From assembly GCF_040581485.1 (NCBI RefSeq), contig NC_090131.1, positions 28,952,032 to 29,016,031 of the forward strand: a stretch of DNA of 64,000 nucleotides, read 5' to 3'. Position 1 is the stretch's first letter, and each line of letters starts with the position of its first letter. Positions 37,722-49,599 of this stretch are shown in pieces. Both the position numbers and the translations under genes were made by a program. The notes below the pieces were generated by a model that searched no databases, had not been told where the DNA came from, and saw only the letters and a program-made list of their open reading frames with translations. The stretch comes from Linepithema humile. Lineage: Eukaryota > Arthropoda > Insecta > Hymenoptera > Formicidae.

Positions 37722-40700
37722 TACACATCTATGCGAATGTCCCATATGTCGCGAGAGTTCAGAGTGTCGTTTGTCCCCCGACCTTATTTCGAACCTTCAC
37801 CGACACTTCCGTCAACCCCAATCTCTACCGGGCCCCACGCACGTGCCAGGGGGGTTCCATGACGAGTGTGTTGCCCTCGAAGAACGCGGGGTACGTGACG
37901 AGAGGCGAACCCCCCGTGGAGAGAGATCCTCGAACGCGCCCGTATCTATCCGGGGCGCGAGTGTCCTCGTTCCCCCTCGTCGCGTAAATTAACTTCGCTT
38001 CACCGTCTAAGCCCCGAATCTCCCTCGTCCCGCTCCCATCACGGTCTGGATTACTTATTCCGTGAATTGCGCAAAATCAAATTTTGGGCCCACGGTCAAG
38101 CGTAATTGGATCGGGAAGTTAACAGGGCGCGCTTCGCTCGGTTTGGGAATTACTGCTTCGAACTGTGAAAGTGCGGATGTATGATGCATGACGAAGGCGA
38201 TGTGAAACTACATCTTCGAGTTGTTCATTCGTCAAAAACCGGAGAAAATTTCTGCTCTATAATCCAATTTGGCACTGTAAGAATATTAATAAATAATTGA
38301 TTAATATCAAAAGCACGCGCAAAAGTATATTTCCAATACTATTTTTTTTTAAATGGCAAACATCTTTCGTTATGTAGTTAATTTGCAATTTTAATAAAAT
38401 AAAAGTCCTATGTTTTTATAATAGTCGTGTGTGTTCATAACTTTGAATCATTTAAAAATGTTTTTTATAAAACAAAAATAAATGTGACACTGATTGCCTA
38501 TGACGTGAAAGCAGCAGCACTTTAATTTCATGTTTAATCACCTGGACATTTAATGGTGTAAAAAGTTGTTAAAGAGCCGTGACAAATGATGGTCTGCCAT
38601 CATACTTGCGACAGGCGTGAATGGAATTTTTGTGGGGTAACAAATGACACAGTCCGCCCAAACAAATTTTCCGCTCCGCTGTGGTGTTAAGGCGAAAGAG
38701 AGGAAGAGATATTAATGCTTGCGCAACGACGCTTATCGCCGATCGACCAGTTGTACGTTGCATTTGTAGTGACATAACTCGCGCGGGCGATTCGTATCGA
38801 TAATGAATATCGAGAGAAAGAGAGCGCCCGGATGTGTCAAACTATAGTTTTAGTCATTATAATGCTTCAATATTTCAATTTTAGCAAATTTCTAAATTTT
38901 ATATATAAAAGTTATATATTTTCTATTTTTATTTCATTATATTTTTACTGTTGTAAAATTTTGTATTTTTTTTATCTCGCTTACATTTCTATTGACTTTA
39001 TTAATTTTTACAGCTCATAATTTTATTTATATGTTTGTTAATTTTTACGATCTCACAATCTCGACGCATTTATTTGATCAGTGATCCACAATCTAACAGT
39101 CAGAATGATGGGAACATAGTGAGAATGGAAAGGATGTAACCGCGAAATGAGTCGTCCGCCCTCACTTTTTTCCCCATCGCGGCGGCTGATTAAATCCCTT
39201 TGATTTATCGCGCGAAATACGATGCGCGACGCGTTAACCCTTCCCACGAGCATTTCGATTCCCGTAGGACGATGGGCAGGCCGGCCGCTTTTCAGGGCTT
39301 CATCAATCGCTCGTAGAATCCCCTCTTCTGTCCTCGCGCACTTCGACGAGAATCGAGCTTAATCGCGGGAGATAAATAGTTAAAATGAATCCAAAGTGCG
39401 TACAAGAGCACTGATGGATCGGCTTTCGCCGCAGACGATGGGTTTTCGAACAATGCGAATTATTAGTAGACAGATTGATTCTAACGAAAGCAAGATCTGG
39501 TTTGTAATACTTACGGTGATTTTGTTCAACACTTTTGTATACAACTTTCTAATAGATTTGTTGATTAAACTCTCAACTATCGATATTGCCCGATTCATCT
39601 TCAGGACTTAATTCTGTCAGGATTGAATTAGCATGCGATTTTCTCTCATTCGATCTTCTCTGATAACATCAATCAGTCGATATTTGCGTATGTCAATGAT
39701 TGTGAAGCGCGTTTACTGTTAAATACGTCTGGTTTCTACTCTCTGGTTTATAGTGCACGGAATACCATGTATTTAACGCATGAGTAAGTTTTGTATCAAA
39801 TAGACATGTTTAATAAAAATAATACTTTTGATGTTTCTAATGCACTATTTAATTTATTTTAAAAAATATTTTAATTTTCTGATAAATTAAAAATTTCTTA
39901 AATAAATCTGTAATTTTTATTCGCAAGAAACAAAATATACGTATTTAGTTTTCAGAAAATATAAGTCTCAAGAACAATTTTGTTGGAATTGTGCGATAAT
40001 TACATCACGTATTCGACTCGATTCGTTTATCGCTGCGTCCATCGACGGTCCCCAAAGTTCCTTGCACGAGGGCGTGATTATTACTCAGAACGATGCAATA
40101 AATTCATTATATCGGGTGTCCATCATTTAAGGATCCAACTCTTTTTCTCTGTCTCTCTCCCGCCTCTCTTTGTACCGAGCTCCATTCGCTCACACGGGGG
40201 CAATTTAAAAGTCATAATTCAGACGACCACTTGATCCTGTCACCGGGAAAAGTAGCGAGAATCGTGTGGGCCACATAACTCTTGCATTTGAATGTCGTAA
40301 CTCGCATGAGTAGGAAGACAGAGAGCGGGAGGGAAGGAGAAAGAGGCGCACATGTTCGAATTAATCGTAAATTATGGCGCGTATTTCCGCGCTGGTCGAA
40401 TTATTTATAGTTGGCTCGACTTACGCGCGCATTTTTCCGCGTCGTCCGCCCCGACGCGGCGAGAGAACGACTATAAAACTCCACACTTTCGTCCATCATG
40501 TACCGGATGCCACTCGGTACATGGTCGCCCGTCGTTACGCCGAAGATATAAATATGAGAGTTTATGGTCAGCCGTACACGTTAAATTCGAGTAAATCATA
40601 AAACCGAACGTGCCTCGCGGTTCCAGCATTACATTGTGCAAAAGGGAATTTATTCTATTGGTTATCGGTGCGAGTCCGAAAATTTGTGGGCAATTTTCTG

Positions 40701-43700
40701 TCGTAATTATTGCGTCGGCCGCTGCTGATAATAACAGACCACCCTTGAGCTATTATCGTGAACAAGATACTGTAATGAATTGGAAAATCTCACACTTCGT
40801 TCAACAAAATTAAATTTCTAACAGACTACTTTATTTGATTTTGTGCAGTATTTTAGAAATAAAATTAATACATTTTTTTATCATTTATTCAAATGTTTAT
40901 CAAAACTGTTGATAATAAAAAATTGTTAATTTATAGATTCTTTTTCCATATGTCGTTTTTAATTCATGAGAACGCTATTGTTTCCTTTAAAAAAAAAAAA
41001 AAAAAAAAAGAGAGAGAGAAAAGCAATTAATCCGTTAATAATGAAATTAATTGGGTATTTGTTGTCTACAAAACAACAGAACAGAAAAGCTTGAAAAATA
41101 ACAGAATAAAGGATCAAACGCGCATCAGGATTATTAATGTCGCTGTTCACCTCGTAACGAGTGTAATCCGGATGATGCAACACGCAACTCCAAATAATAC
41201 CGGCTGTACACACACGACGGACACGCACAAAGTCTGCTAATCACGCTTCGGCAACAGAACGAGAAAAGAAACGTCGCTTTTCATTGGCGCTTCAATGGCG
41301 ACCGACGGGCTACTCAACCGAGTACGCTCAGGCGTGTTGCCTGTACGTGTCGACCGTCAAAAGAGTACGATCGCTATTTACGACTGAAAGCCGCTCCGCA
41401 CAACGAACCTATACACACGAACACACACGGCGCGGAGTCTCGACAAAAGCTAATTAACGATATATCGTTCCGCGCCATGTCAGGTTCAGAGACACCCACG
41501 CCGCCTGTCCGGGTTCCTCTCGCAAGAAGACCTCGGTCTCGTTCGCTGCTCACGAGCAAAACGGAAAGAGAGAGAGAGAAAGAGTCACGGAATACAATGG
41601 TTGACACTGTGAACCTTATTGTTGGTTTGATTTTATTGTGATTTTATTGTGATTTTAACTCCGGGCAACGCGATGCCCCCGACCGAGTTTGTCCGCGGGT
41701 TTCTAGCTGCGCCACATCTTACGACCGCTCACACCTCTCTTATACGGCCGCGTTATCGTCTTATCTATCTCGTAGCATTTTATTTCTCGCCGGATAAACA
41801 AGCGAAACGCGTGTGATCCCGCGTTACATCCCGCGCGGATATTCGCTTTCCGCGCTCTCTGCCAAAGGCGCTTTTATTAGCTTTATTTTACTTTTTTGAA
41901 GGGAAATAAGTTATTTCCCGTAATCGTAACTGCGCCACATCACGCGCGGAAATGTGTTTTCTTATCCGCCCCTTTATTATTTTACTACATTGATCTTCTC
42001 ACATAAAAAATGAATAAATGAAAAAAAAATAATGGCAACCTCGTTACATTATATTGCATCAGAACGTGTTTTATCGCGTTGTATATTCTATCGAATTGTA
42101 TTAAATACTGAAAAGCAATGTTCGCTGATAATATCGGTTTCATTCATTAACGTAATTATTTTGGCTTCCGCTATTTACATTATAAACTTAATATTACAAT
42201 TTAATATAATCAGCTATGTTTATTATGCATATTCGTTTGCATAAAACGCTACATTCGGTTTCATGCAAAATTCGTGCGAACTACATGTTGAATTCCAAAT
42301 TTCCACGCGTGTCAATCATTCGTGAATAGGCAAAAATTACACAATTGCTTTAATTATATTGTTGGAAAAGCCATTACACTTCGTTAGAAAAGAAAAGTTA
42401 ATAATAAGGAAATAGAGAATAATACTGTTCATTATTCGTCAAAAAAAAAAAAAATTGCGGCGGTTTGAATTTCTGCCACAGAATTGAACTCGGCGAGTCT
42501 CAAGAACGACACGGGTGGTCGTATTCACTCACAATCGTTTTCATTCGTAACCGGTCAATGACATCTTTGCACATTTATAGCGTTTTGCCCGAATAAAAGG
42601 GTACGCGCGCAACGGGGGTGCAATAATAAAAACTAATATTCCCTTTAGCGGGGACCATTGTTCGATGTTCCCGGCGGCGTCGCGTCGCGTACGCGAGAAA
42701 CGGAAGGGACCGATCTCATTCCAGGCGTGTACGACGGTATACATGAAGATCCTAGATAGAAAACGAGGCTGTTGCCAGCAAATACACTGCGCCTCTCCAC
42801 GGTTCTCCAACATGAAGACAACGTCGTTGCCTTAAAGCGAATTCACACGTACGCCTCGCGAGTGTAAGTCATTAAAAGGAAAAGGGAAAAAATGGAACAA
42901 GCGCAAAAGAGAAATCGCATAAGTAATGTTACTGCATCTACGTAGAAATTTAATAGTAAATTAAAAATGTAAAAGAATGTGTAAGCGATAAAAAAATTGG
43001 CCACTTTGAAAGAAATTTATCCAATAGAATTCAACGTGAATAAAAGACCAATGATTTATTTGTCCTTCATTTTGAACGATCCACTTGGGATTAATCGCGA
43101 AAAGCGAGCCACGTGAATTCGCCTTAACGCAGATTGTTCGACCACTCTGGCTGCTCGGAAGTTTCTGATAAATACGCCAAGATGCTCGCGAAAGCCACGG
43201 ACACTGCGACGTAAATGGCATCAACGAGAGGCGACAAGGGAGTAACGAGGAAGAGAGCGAAGAGGAGAGAGCGGCAAACCTGGCATCGGCGAACCACGGG
43301 GGGTTATTGTTCCAGGAGTGCACACAAGAAAGATACACGGCGGGATTCGCCGTTTCGCGAAACACATAGTTACGGCCCGTTATTAATTTTCACGCGCGGC
43401 ATCCACTCGTTAAGTATTCTTGGTCCGCGCTACCCGCAAGCGGACCCTCCGGGATGTTTAACGCCCGGAAAGGTGATTTTCCCTCGAGTCGCGATGTTTT
43501 TCCGTCGCGAGGAAGATAAAACTCGGTAATCTCGAAAGTAAGAAGGATGAGTTTGTAAGACTTTGCTTTCTTCGTAATCTTATTAATTCGAACGTGGAAG
43601 CAATAGAGACGATGTTGAAATAATTAACGCGGCAAGAGTGAAAATAAATATTATTAAGATTCATTGACATCGAATTAATAATTATTGAATTATTTAAAGA

Positions 43701-45686
43701 AACGTAAAAATCTTTTTTTTTTAATTATTATTTGTGCAAATAATGAATTACTTGCACAAATTTACGGTGAACGGTTTCTTATTAAATGCTATTTATTTTA
43801 AGAAATAAAAATCGGAGATTTTTATCTCAAAATAAAAACTATAATTTTTAAATAAATGAAATAATTTTATGTTTTTCTCTTACAATGATTTTCCGCTTTC
43901 ACTGTTGAAAAAACAGTACGCGAAGGATGGTGCATAAGAAACTAGACGTAAATTATAACATCAATATCATAAACAAGTGATAGTCTTGCTAACAACTTGT
44001 TTTGTGAGGAAACTCTGCGGTTTATGCATTAAAATGAATAATACATCGATATAAATGCCGAAAACTAAATGACTTCGGGAATGAATTGTGATTCCGTCAA
44101 GAAGGAGGGCTTTGTTCGAATCGCGGAACTTTGAACTTTGCGGTTATTAATTTTCACGTCTTCCCGCAAAGTGCACTGTCGCGTATATTTGCTCGTAGAC
44201 GATATTCAACGTCGTCGTAAGGATGAATTTCCTTTTCAAAGCAAGTGCTCTCTCGCGGGAGAGCATCTACTTCCGAGCGAAAGTACAATTTTCCGACTTC
44301 TCTCGTTTGCTCTCGTTTCAGCAGACCGATTGCCATTTCAAGTTGATTTTCTATATTAGAAGATTTCTCTCTGCCCGCGAATATGAAGTAATATAGCTAC
44401 AGTAATATATATGTGCGCATATATAAAATATATATGTATATGTATGCATAAAAAGCGTCTACATTTTCATATGCGTATAAATTTGAATTTGACTTCTTCG
44501 TATAAAAAAATAACAACTTAGAAATACATTACAGTGTTGAAATTGCAAATAAATAATATTTATTTTACACATTTCTTTAATTAAAACAATAAAAATTATT
44601 CTATTATAAAATGGCTAAAATTTCAAACAAAATTCAGCATTTTAATATAGCAATTTATATAAATTTTGCATGTAATAAGATTTATAAAAAGAAAACTAGT
44701 GTATTTAAAGCACACCTCTCTGTAAATGTGTCCTCTCCCTCTCTCTCTCTCTCTCTAATTTGATATCGTCTTGCGTTAGGAATTCATGAGCACGTGTGCG
44801 CGGCTATGAACGCGAAAATTTCATCGTCTAGCAAAGCGCCGAGATCAATTTCGGGAAAATCACTTTTGCATAATTGAGCATTTTTCAGAGAGTGAGGATC
44901 GGATGAGCACACTAATACGAATTCATAAATTATAAATATCGAGCGTGGCGCGAGAGTTCACGACGAGAAAGATTGGCTTTTGTGTTGAACTACCGCAGAG
45001 TTGTGCAGCGCGGAGTACTGGAAAATTTATAAACTTCGCATTACTCACTTTTCTCAACGAATTCTCACATTGTAAAGTGAGTCTTATAAACGTCCAATGT
45101 ATTTTTTTCCTTCGGTAATTTCCGACTTGTAAAATTGTCAATTATGCATATGCGATAAACGACATAACAGGATTCAGAGCGATATATTGGTTGGTTTAGC
45201 AACATATATCCTCCCATACGCTGTAATAAAAATATGCGCAATTATGAAAAAAGCTTTAAAATAAAGGTAAAATCTCGAAAAAAAGGGCTGTCTGGTGCTG
45301 ATATACTAGATTTATAAAATGCGTCAACTGCATATGTGATTCCCTTTTCATGTAAATGAAATATGTTACGCGTTTTTATTCCACATATAAATTCGCGTAT
45401 GAAGCGCGCATATGTCACTAAACGTCTTTTATATATCAGTCTGAAGTTGAAAAAATCCGCTGCATTTTATTGTGTAAATCAAAACCAACTCGTAAGTAGC
45501 ATCCATGCGAAAACAATTCTTTCAAATTATCCAATTCCGATATAATTTCAATTCATATAATATTATTTGTTTAAATTGTGAGAGAAAATATACAATACAT
45601 CGTCCAAATTTTAAGAATGTCAATCAGTTAATTGAGTGTGTTTGAAAATCACTGATAGAATTCACGTTCTTTCCTCCTTCTTTCAG
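37722..45686. other. Non-coding stretch, no supported gene
   Basis: GC-rich patches at about 37.74-38.15, 41.2-41.9 and 42.6-42.8 kb; otherwise AT-rich. Frames here lack domains and strong splice context. A plus-strand block at about 45440-45490 ends at a good donor (GTAAGTAG) and starts after TATATATCAG, but it cannot be joined to the exon at 45687 in the frame proposed for that exon. Confidence 0.4.
40989..41019 (+). repeat. Poly-A (21) plus (GA)n
   Basis: A homopolymer of A followed by about five GA units. Confidence 0.9.
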
Positions 45687-45786
45687 CTGCTATCCTTGCA
45701 AAAGAAGCCAATTTTACGAATGTTACTTAGAGAGCGTTTTGCATGAGGGAAAGAAATGGAAGCGGGACCAGCGGATGACTCGATGA
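45687..45786 (+). CDS. Candidate terminal coding exon
   Basis: A very strong acceptor (TTCTTTCCTCCTTCTTTCAG ending at 45686) is followed by one base and 32 codons to a TGA at 45784-45786. The peptide begins CYPCKRSQFYECY and continues with a HEGKKWKRD segment. Its Cys spacing and the G-x-x-W pattern faintly recall a von Willebrand C-like module, but it is too short to assign. No internal donor is evident, and AATAAA signals lie downstream at 46247 and 46260, so it could be a last exon with about 460 bases of 3' UTR. The other frames also reach stops. No upstream partner exon is established. Confidence 0.28.
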
Positions 45787-46246
45787 GGAAGACACCTCCT
45801 TTGAAGTTAAAGGATGACCCGGGAAATCGACGCGGGGATAAATGGCACTTCGACGGGGATCTTTCCGCGCTTTTGGACCCCCGCGCACACCCCGGTCCAA
45901 AGCAAAGGACGGCAGTCGTCGAGGACGAAAGAGTGGATAGCGCAAACGCCGAAAGCCGCCGCTAAACTTATCGGTTTCCGATGTCGTCGTTCGCTGGCAA
46001 TTGGAAAACTTTTCTCGTAATCCGTCAGATAAATCACGCGTCTCTTGTGCTTCCTTACGCCGCCTCCCTCCAATCCCCGCGTCTTGCTCCACCCCCTTCG
46101 CCACCCGAGGACACTATTGAGGTATTCGACCACTCAGATAGTCAGTCGGGAGCGTTTTAAAACGGATTTACACTTTTGACTATCATTCTGGATGAATTAT
46201 AGACATGACAGTGCAGCAAAATCGAAGCGTAAAATATTTTCTTAGA

Positions 46247-46265
46247 AATAAAATCCAGAAATAAA
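46247..46265 (+). terminator. Possible polyadenylation signals (AATAAA x2)
   Basis: Two AATAAA hexamers at 46247-46252 and 46260-46265, about 460-480 bases after the stop of the candidate terminal exon. In AT-rich DNA such hexamers are common, so they support the exon only weakly. Confidence 0.2.
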
Positions 46266-46900
46266 ATTTGTAACAATTTAAACAACAATAAAACTTTGAA
46301 TATCTTTTGTTAAAAATAAAAATAACAGTATGCAAAGCCAGTGTGGCCAGCATCGTTGACGCGGTAAAGGCGCCATTAATTTACATCCGGCTATTTTTGT
46401 GTCTCGCGCTGCCACCCCTTGGAACGATAATTACTTTCATGCGTTACACCAAGCCGAAATTTAGGCGACAGAGACCCGTTTACGAACTATGTCGGAAATA
46501 CGTGACAAGCGTGATACCACAACAATGAGATTGCATTTCGTTATCGAATATCATGGTTTTCTGCACTCAGATATTTTATGTTCGGGTAGTGCTAGTGACA
46601 TTTTCTTACAGATAGCGAACAAAAATAATTAGACAAAGATAAAAGATCCTGGTAATGAAAAAATAAAAAGCTTGATGTAATTTTAATAAACTACCACTCG
46701 AAATTAATAAAAAAGCGCTTAAAAAAGTATGATTGATAAAATAATTACCGAAAGATTGCAAACTAATTTTGCAAATATTACAAATGTATTTTGCGTTAAA
46801 ACATTAAGATTTTTACAGCGTGGAGTATTTGATAGACAAATTAAATTTAATTACAAAACAAAATATTTGCTATTATTGCTGTGATAATGTTTAGAGATTA

Positions 46901-46912
46901 GGGGGGGGGGGG
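46901..46912 (+). repeat. Poly-G run, 12 bases
   Basis: An isolated G homopolymer between AT-rich DNA and a GC-rich patch that contains a (GGC)n run at about 47032-47050. Confidence 0.9.
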
Positions 46913-47640
46913 TATTTTGGTATGACGCGACGTGAAGCGAGACCACTTTGTTGTTTAAGTTTAACGCGCGAATTACGCGGTCCAAAGGCTCGCGCGCAAT
47001 TACGACCGGCGACATACCGGACCGTCTGCCACGACGGCGGCGGCGGCGGCACGTAACAGGCGCGGGTCCTGTCGGAAACTTGGACGAGGCACGTACCGCG
47101 CAGGAAAGCGCGGGCGGACAAAGTGACTCGTTTAAAGTTACGACTCGGTGTCACGTGCCTCGCGTGCTTTCCGACGCGACCGCCGAAAATCGTCTGTCGC
47201 GTGCGTCATGCTCGCCCTCTCTCTCTCTCTCTCGCAAACAATAACGAAATAAATTCGATCTCGCGTGTCCCACGCGCGATGCGACTCGATATTTGACCGA
47301 TCGCGTGAGTGTAGTTTTGATATTGAAACGAATATCCCGGATATCGAAAACATTTCTCATCCTCCTGCACGATTGCAAAAGGATTTGCTTATTTTTAGTT
47401 CGTCGATATGTTTAACGTAGACCGCGACGGATGTCACATATCTCCGTAAAAATAAAAAAAATGCATTAATAACCGTAAATCAAAATATATCGCTAATAAT
47501 AATACCGAATCATAAATCAACTCGCTCGAATATTGCGCGCGGAATGCCGAAGAAAAATCTAAGCCGTCTTAGCTCCCGGGGATTGTACGAAGGCAAGACC
47601 ATGCTCGACTATGTTTCGCGTATGGAAATATTCGCGCTGG

Positions 47641-47676
47641 ATTTATGAAGCGCGCCTCCTGCGCGCTTCATAAAAT
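47641..47676. repeat. Hairpin, ~14-bp stem
   Basis: TTTATGAAGCGCGC, a CTCCT loop, then GCGCGCTTCATAAA: a perfect 14-bp stem with a 5-base loop, followed by one bulged base and a further pair. It could be a regulatory RNA or cruciform structure; nothing nearby decides this. Confidence 0.8.
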
Positions 47677-47749
47677 CTATGACGTCGAAAACGTTCTTTT
47701 GGACGACGCGAGGTCTCGCTTAAGAGGTAAAAGAGCGAGCGAGAAAAAG

Positions 47750-47776
47750 GGTGGAATTTCTCGCGAGAAATCCACC
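47750..47776. repeat. Near-perfect palindrome with no loop
   Basis: GGTGGAATTTCTCG is followed directly by CGAGAAATCCACC: 13 paired bases with one bulge. It lies about 75 bp from the hairpin at 47641. Confidence 0.8.
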
Positions 47777-49395
47777 TCGCGTACTCGGCCGGTGCTCGAG
47801 GCGAAAACTTCTTGAACACCCGACAGACGAAACTTTCTATCCAATTTTATTTAGTGCCCGATAACTCACGGCTCGCTCGCCATACTTCAAGCCGCGTGCG
47901 CGTCGATAGGATTAAGGAGAAGAAATTTAATCCCCTTAACTTTTAGCCACGGTGAAAATTAAGCAACATAATTGCTACAAGATCACCCCGTCGGCTTCGA
48001 TAATAATCGACACCTCGCTCGCTAAAAAAGCTCCGACTAAATAGCGTGTACACGCCACATCCAATTGATCCTTGCACACCGCGAATTTCACCCTGGTGGC
48101 GACTTAAAAAGTCCCTCTCGAAAATATAGTTGTTGAAACGTTTGGAGGGGGTAACTTTGTATAGCATTACGCGGGGTCGCAGGATATAACCCTGCGGAAA
48201 GTAAAATATATCGTTGCGAAATGGAAGGTTGAACGCTCTTATTTTCCCTTCGGGCCGTATCGTACGTTAGTAACGATTACTCCTTACGTAGCCTTGCGCG
48301 ACGTAACATACGCGTCGATAAAATTACAGTCTTCCATTCGCTCGTTAATTCTCACGTGAAAGGGAGAAAGAGAGGGTATTGTTAGTCTTATTATTCCCGT
48401 GTATCATTACGAATGCGCTTTATGAGCGCGGTATGCTTGTAATTGATGCGGATGAATTGGTGCTCGGTACTTCAGAATCATGCACGCTCGCTGCGCCGAT
48501 AATTAAGTGCGCGTGAGTAAGGCTTGTAAAAGCTGGATGTTATTGCTCATCGACTTGTAATCGATAAATCGCTTCAACCTTGCGAATCTAGTATTCCGTT
48601 GAAAGAATTGTGAACTAATCGAATAAAATTGAGCGTTAATATTGGAAAAACTAAGAACTCTTTTTTCCACAATTGCATATTTCTTCAAAGATTAATTTTA
48701 AATTGCTCTGTTGAAAATATCAGTATTAAAATTTCTAATTTATTCTGGACAATCGTGTATTTCCACCGCGATTTCATTTTACTTTTACTTTTGCGCACTA
48801 ACAAAAGAGCAAGAAATTTCCGGTGCTACCTCATCGTGAAAGGATTAGAATCACGCGAAAGAGAAGAAGTCGGGATAAGTTTCCTCTCACACGTGCGTAG
48901 ACAGAGGTGCATTAAAATTCACGTCACGGTGAAAGAAAGAGTCCCCGCGAAAACCCGTACCCTCAATTTCCTTGCCATCGTTTGTGCATCTCTATCGTCG
49001 TCTCGCGCAACGTAGAAAAAAATTCTCCCCCTCTACACATTTCTTCTCACGACGTTCGGCGAACGAACGAGGAATCTGGAATAAAGTGAAGTCGAATAAC
49101 GTCTCGCGCCGCTCGACGTTAACTGTAAAACACGGTCGAGTCACGAGGTAAATTCTTGGGAAATTATAAAATACAAGGGTGTTCTGTAAGGAATTACGTC
49201 GAACCTCAGGAACGTATTCTCTCAGGAGTTTTGAAGCTATTTTTCCTCAACAAGAATTTGGCTCACTGCCAGGTTTTCGCAATCTTTAACTTTTCAGCGT
49301 TACGTATCTCGATAAATACATACTTTCGAGTTGAAAGAAAAAAATCCGCTTGAAAGAATAAATAACAATTCGTCATTCGTGCTGCAAAAATTTAA
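47777..49395. other. Non-coding stretch, no supported gene
   Basis: Mixed composition, with frames up to 128 codons (48629-49015, plus) that show no domain, splice context or signal. A GGGTG-type motif lies at 49171-49188. Confidence 0.4.
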
Positions 49396-49599
49396 TCAAA
49401 CACGATTTGATACTTGATCTGTTAATTCCCTGGTTATTTCAATTGTGAAATTTTCTGAAAGAAATCGTGTACGTAAGAAAGCAGACTGCTGAAGTTTTGA
49501 GCGAACTTCCACAATACCGCGCGCAATTGTTACACGAGACGGCGAGATGAAAAACACGAAGGTAGCGAGAGATACAATGATATTACTCGCGTGTACCAT
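49396..49599 (-). CDS. Candidate small secreted peptide, 67 codons
   Basis: The ATG at 49599 has an ideal context (TTTCACCATGG). The 67-residue product starts with about seven polar residues, then a hydrophobic core IIVSLATFVFFIS and SPSRVTIA, as a signal peptide or anchor would. The mature part of about 40 residues is mixed-charge, has no cysteine and ends in TRELTDQVSNRV. It matches no family I recognise. No clear TATA box, and no AATAAA on the right strand just downstream, was seen. An alternative is that part of this DNA is an exon, since GATTTCTTTCAG inside the frame is a good acceptor. Frames of this length are expected by chance, so the call rests on the start context and the N-terminal profile. 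Confidence 0.28.
   Translation of the reverse strand: MVHASNIIVSLATFVFFISPSRVTIARGIVEVRSKLQQSAFLRTRFLSENFTIEITRELTDQVSNRV

Noticed and set aside
37740..38085. Open minus-strand frame of about 85 codons with no start, including TYPAFFEGNTLVMEPPW
   Set aside because: It sits in a GC-rich patch without a good acceptor; only a moderate GTGCGT donor-like site supports it.
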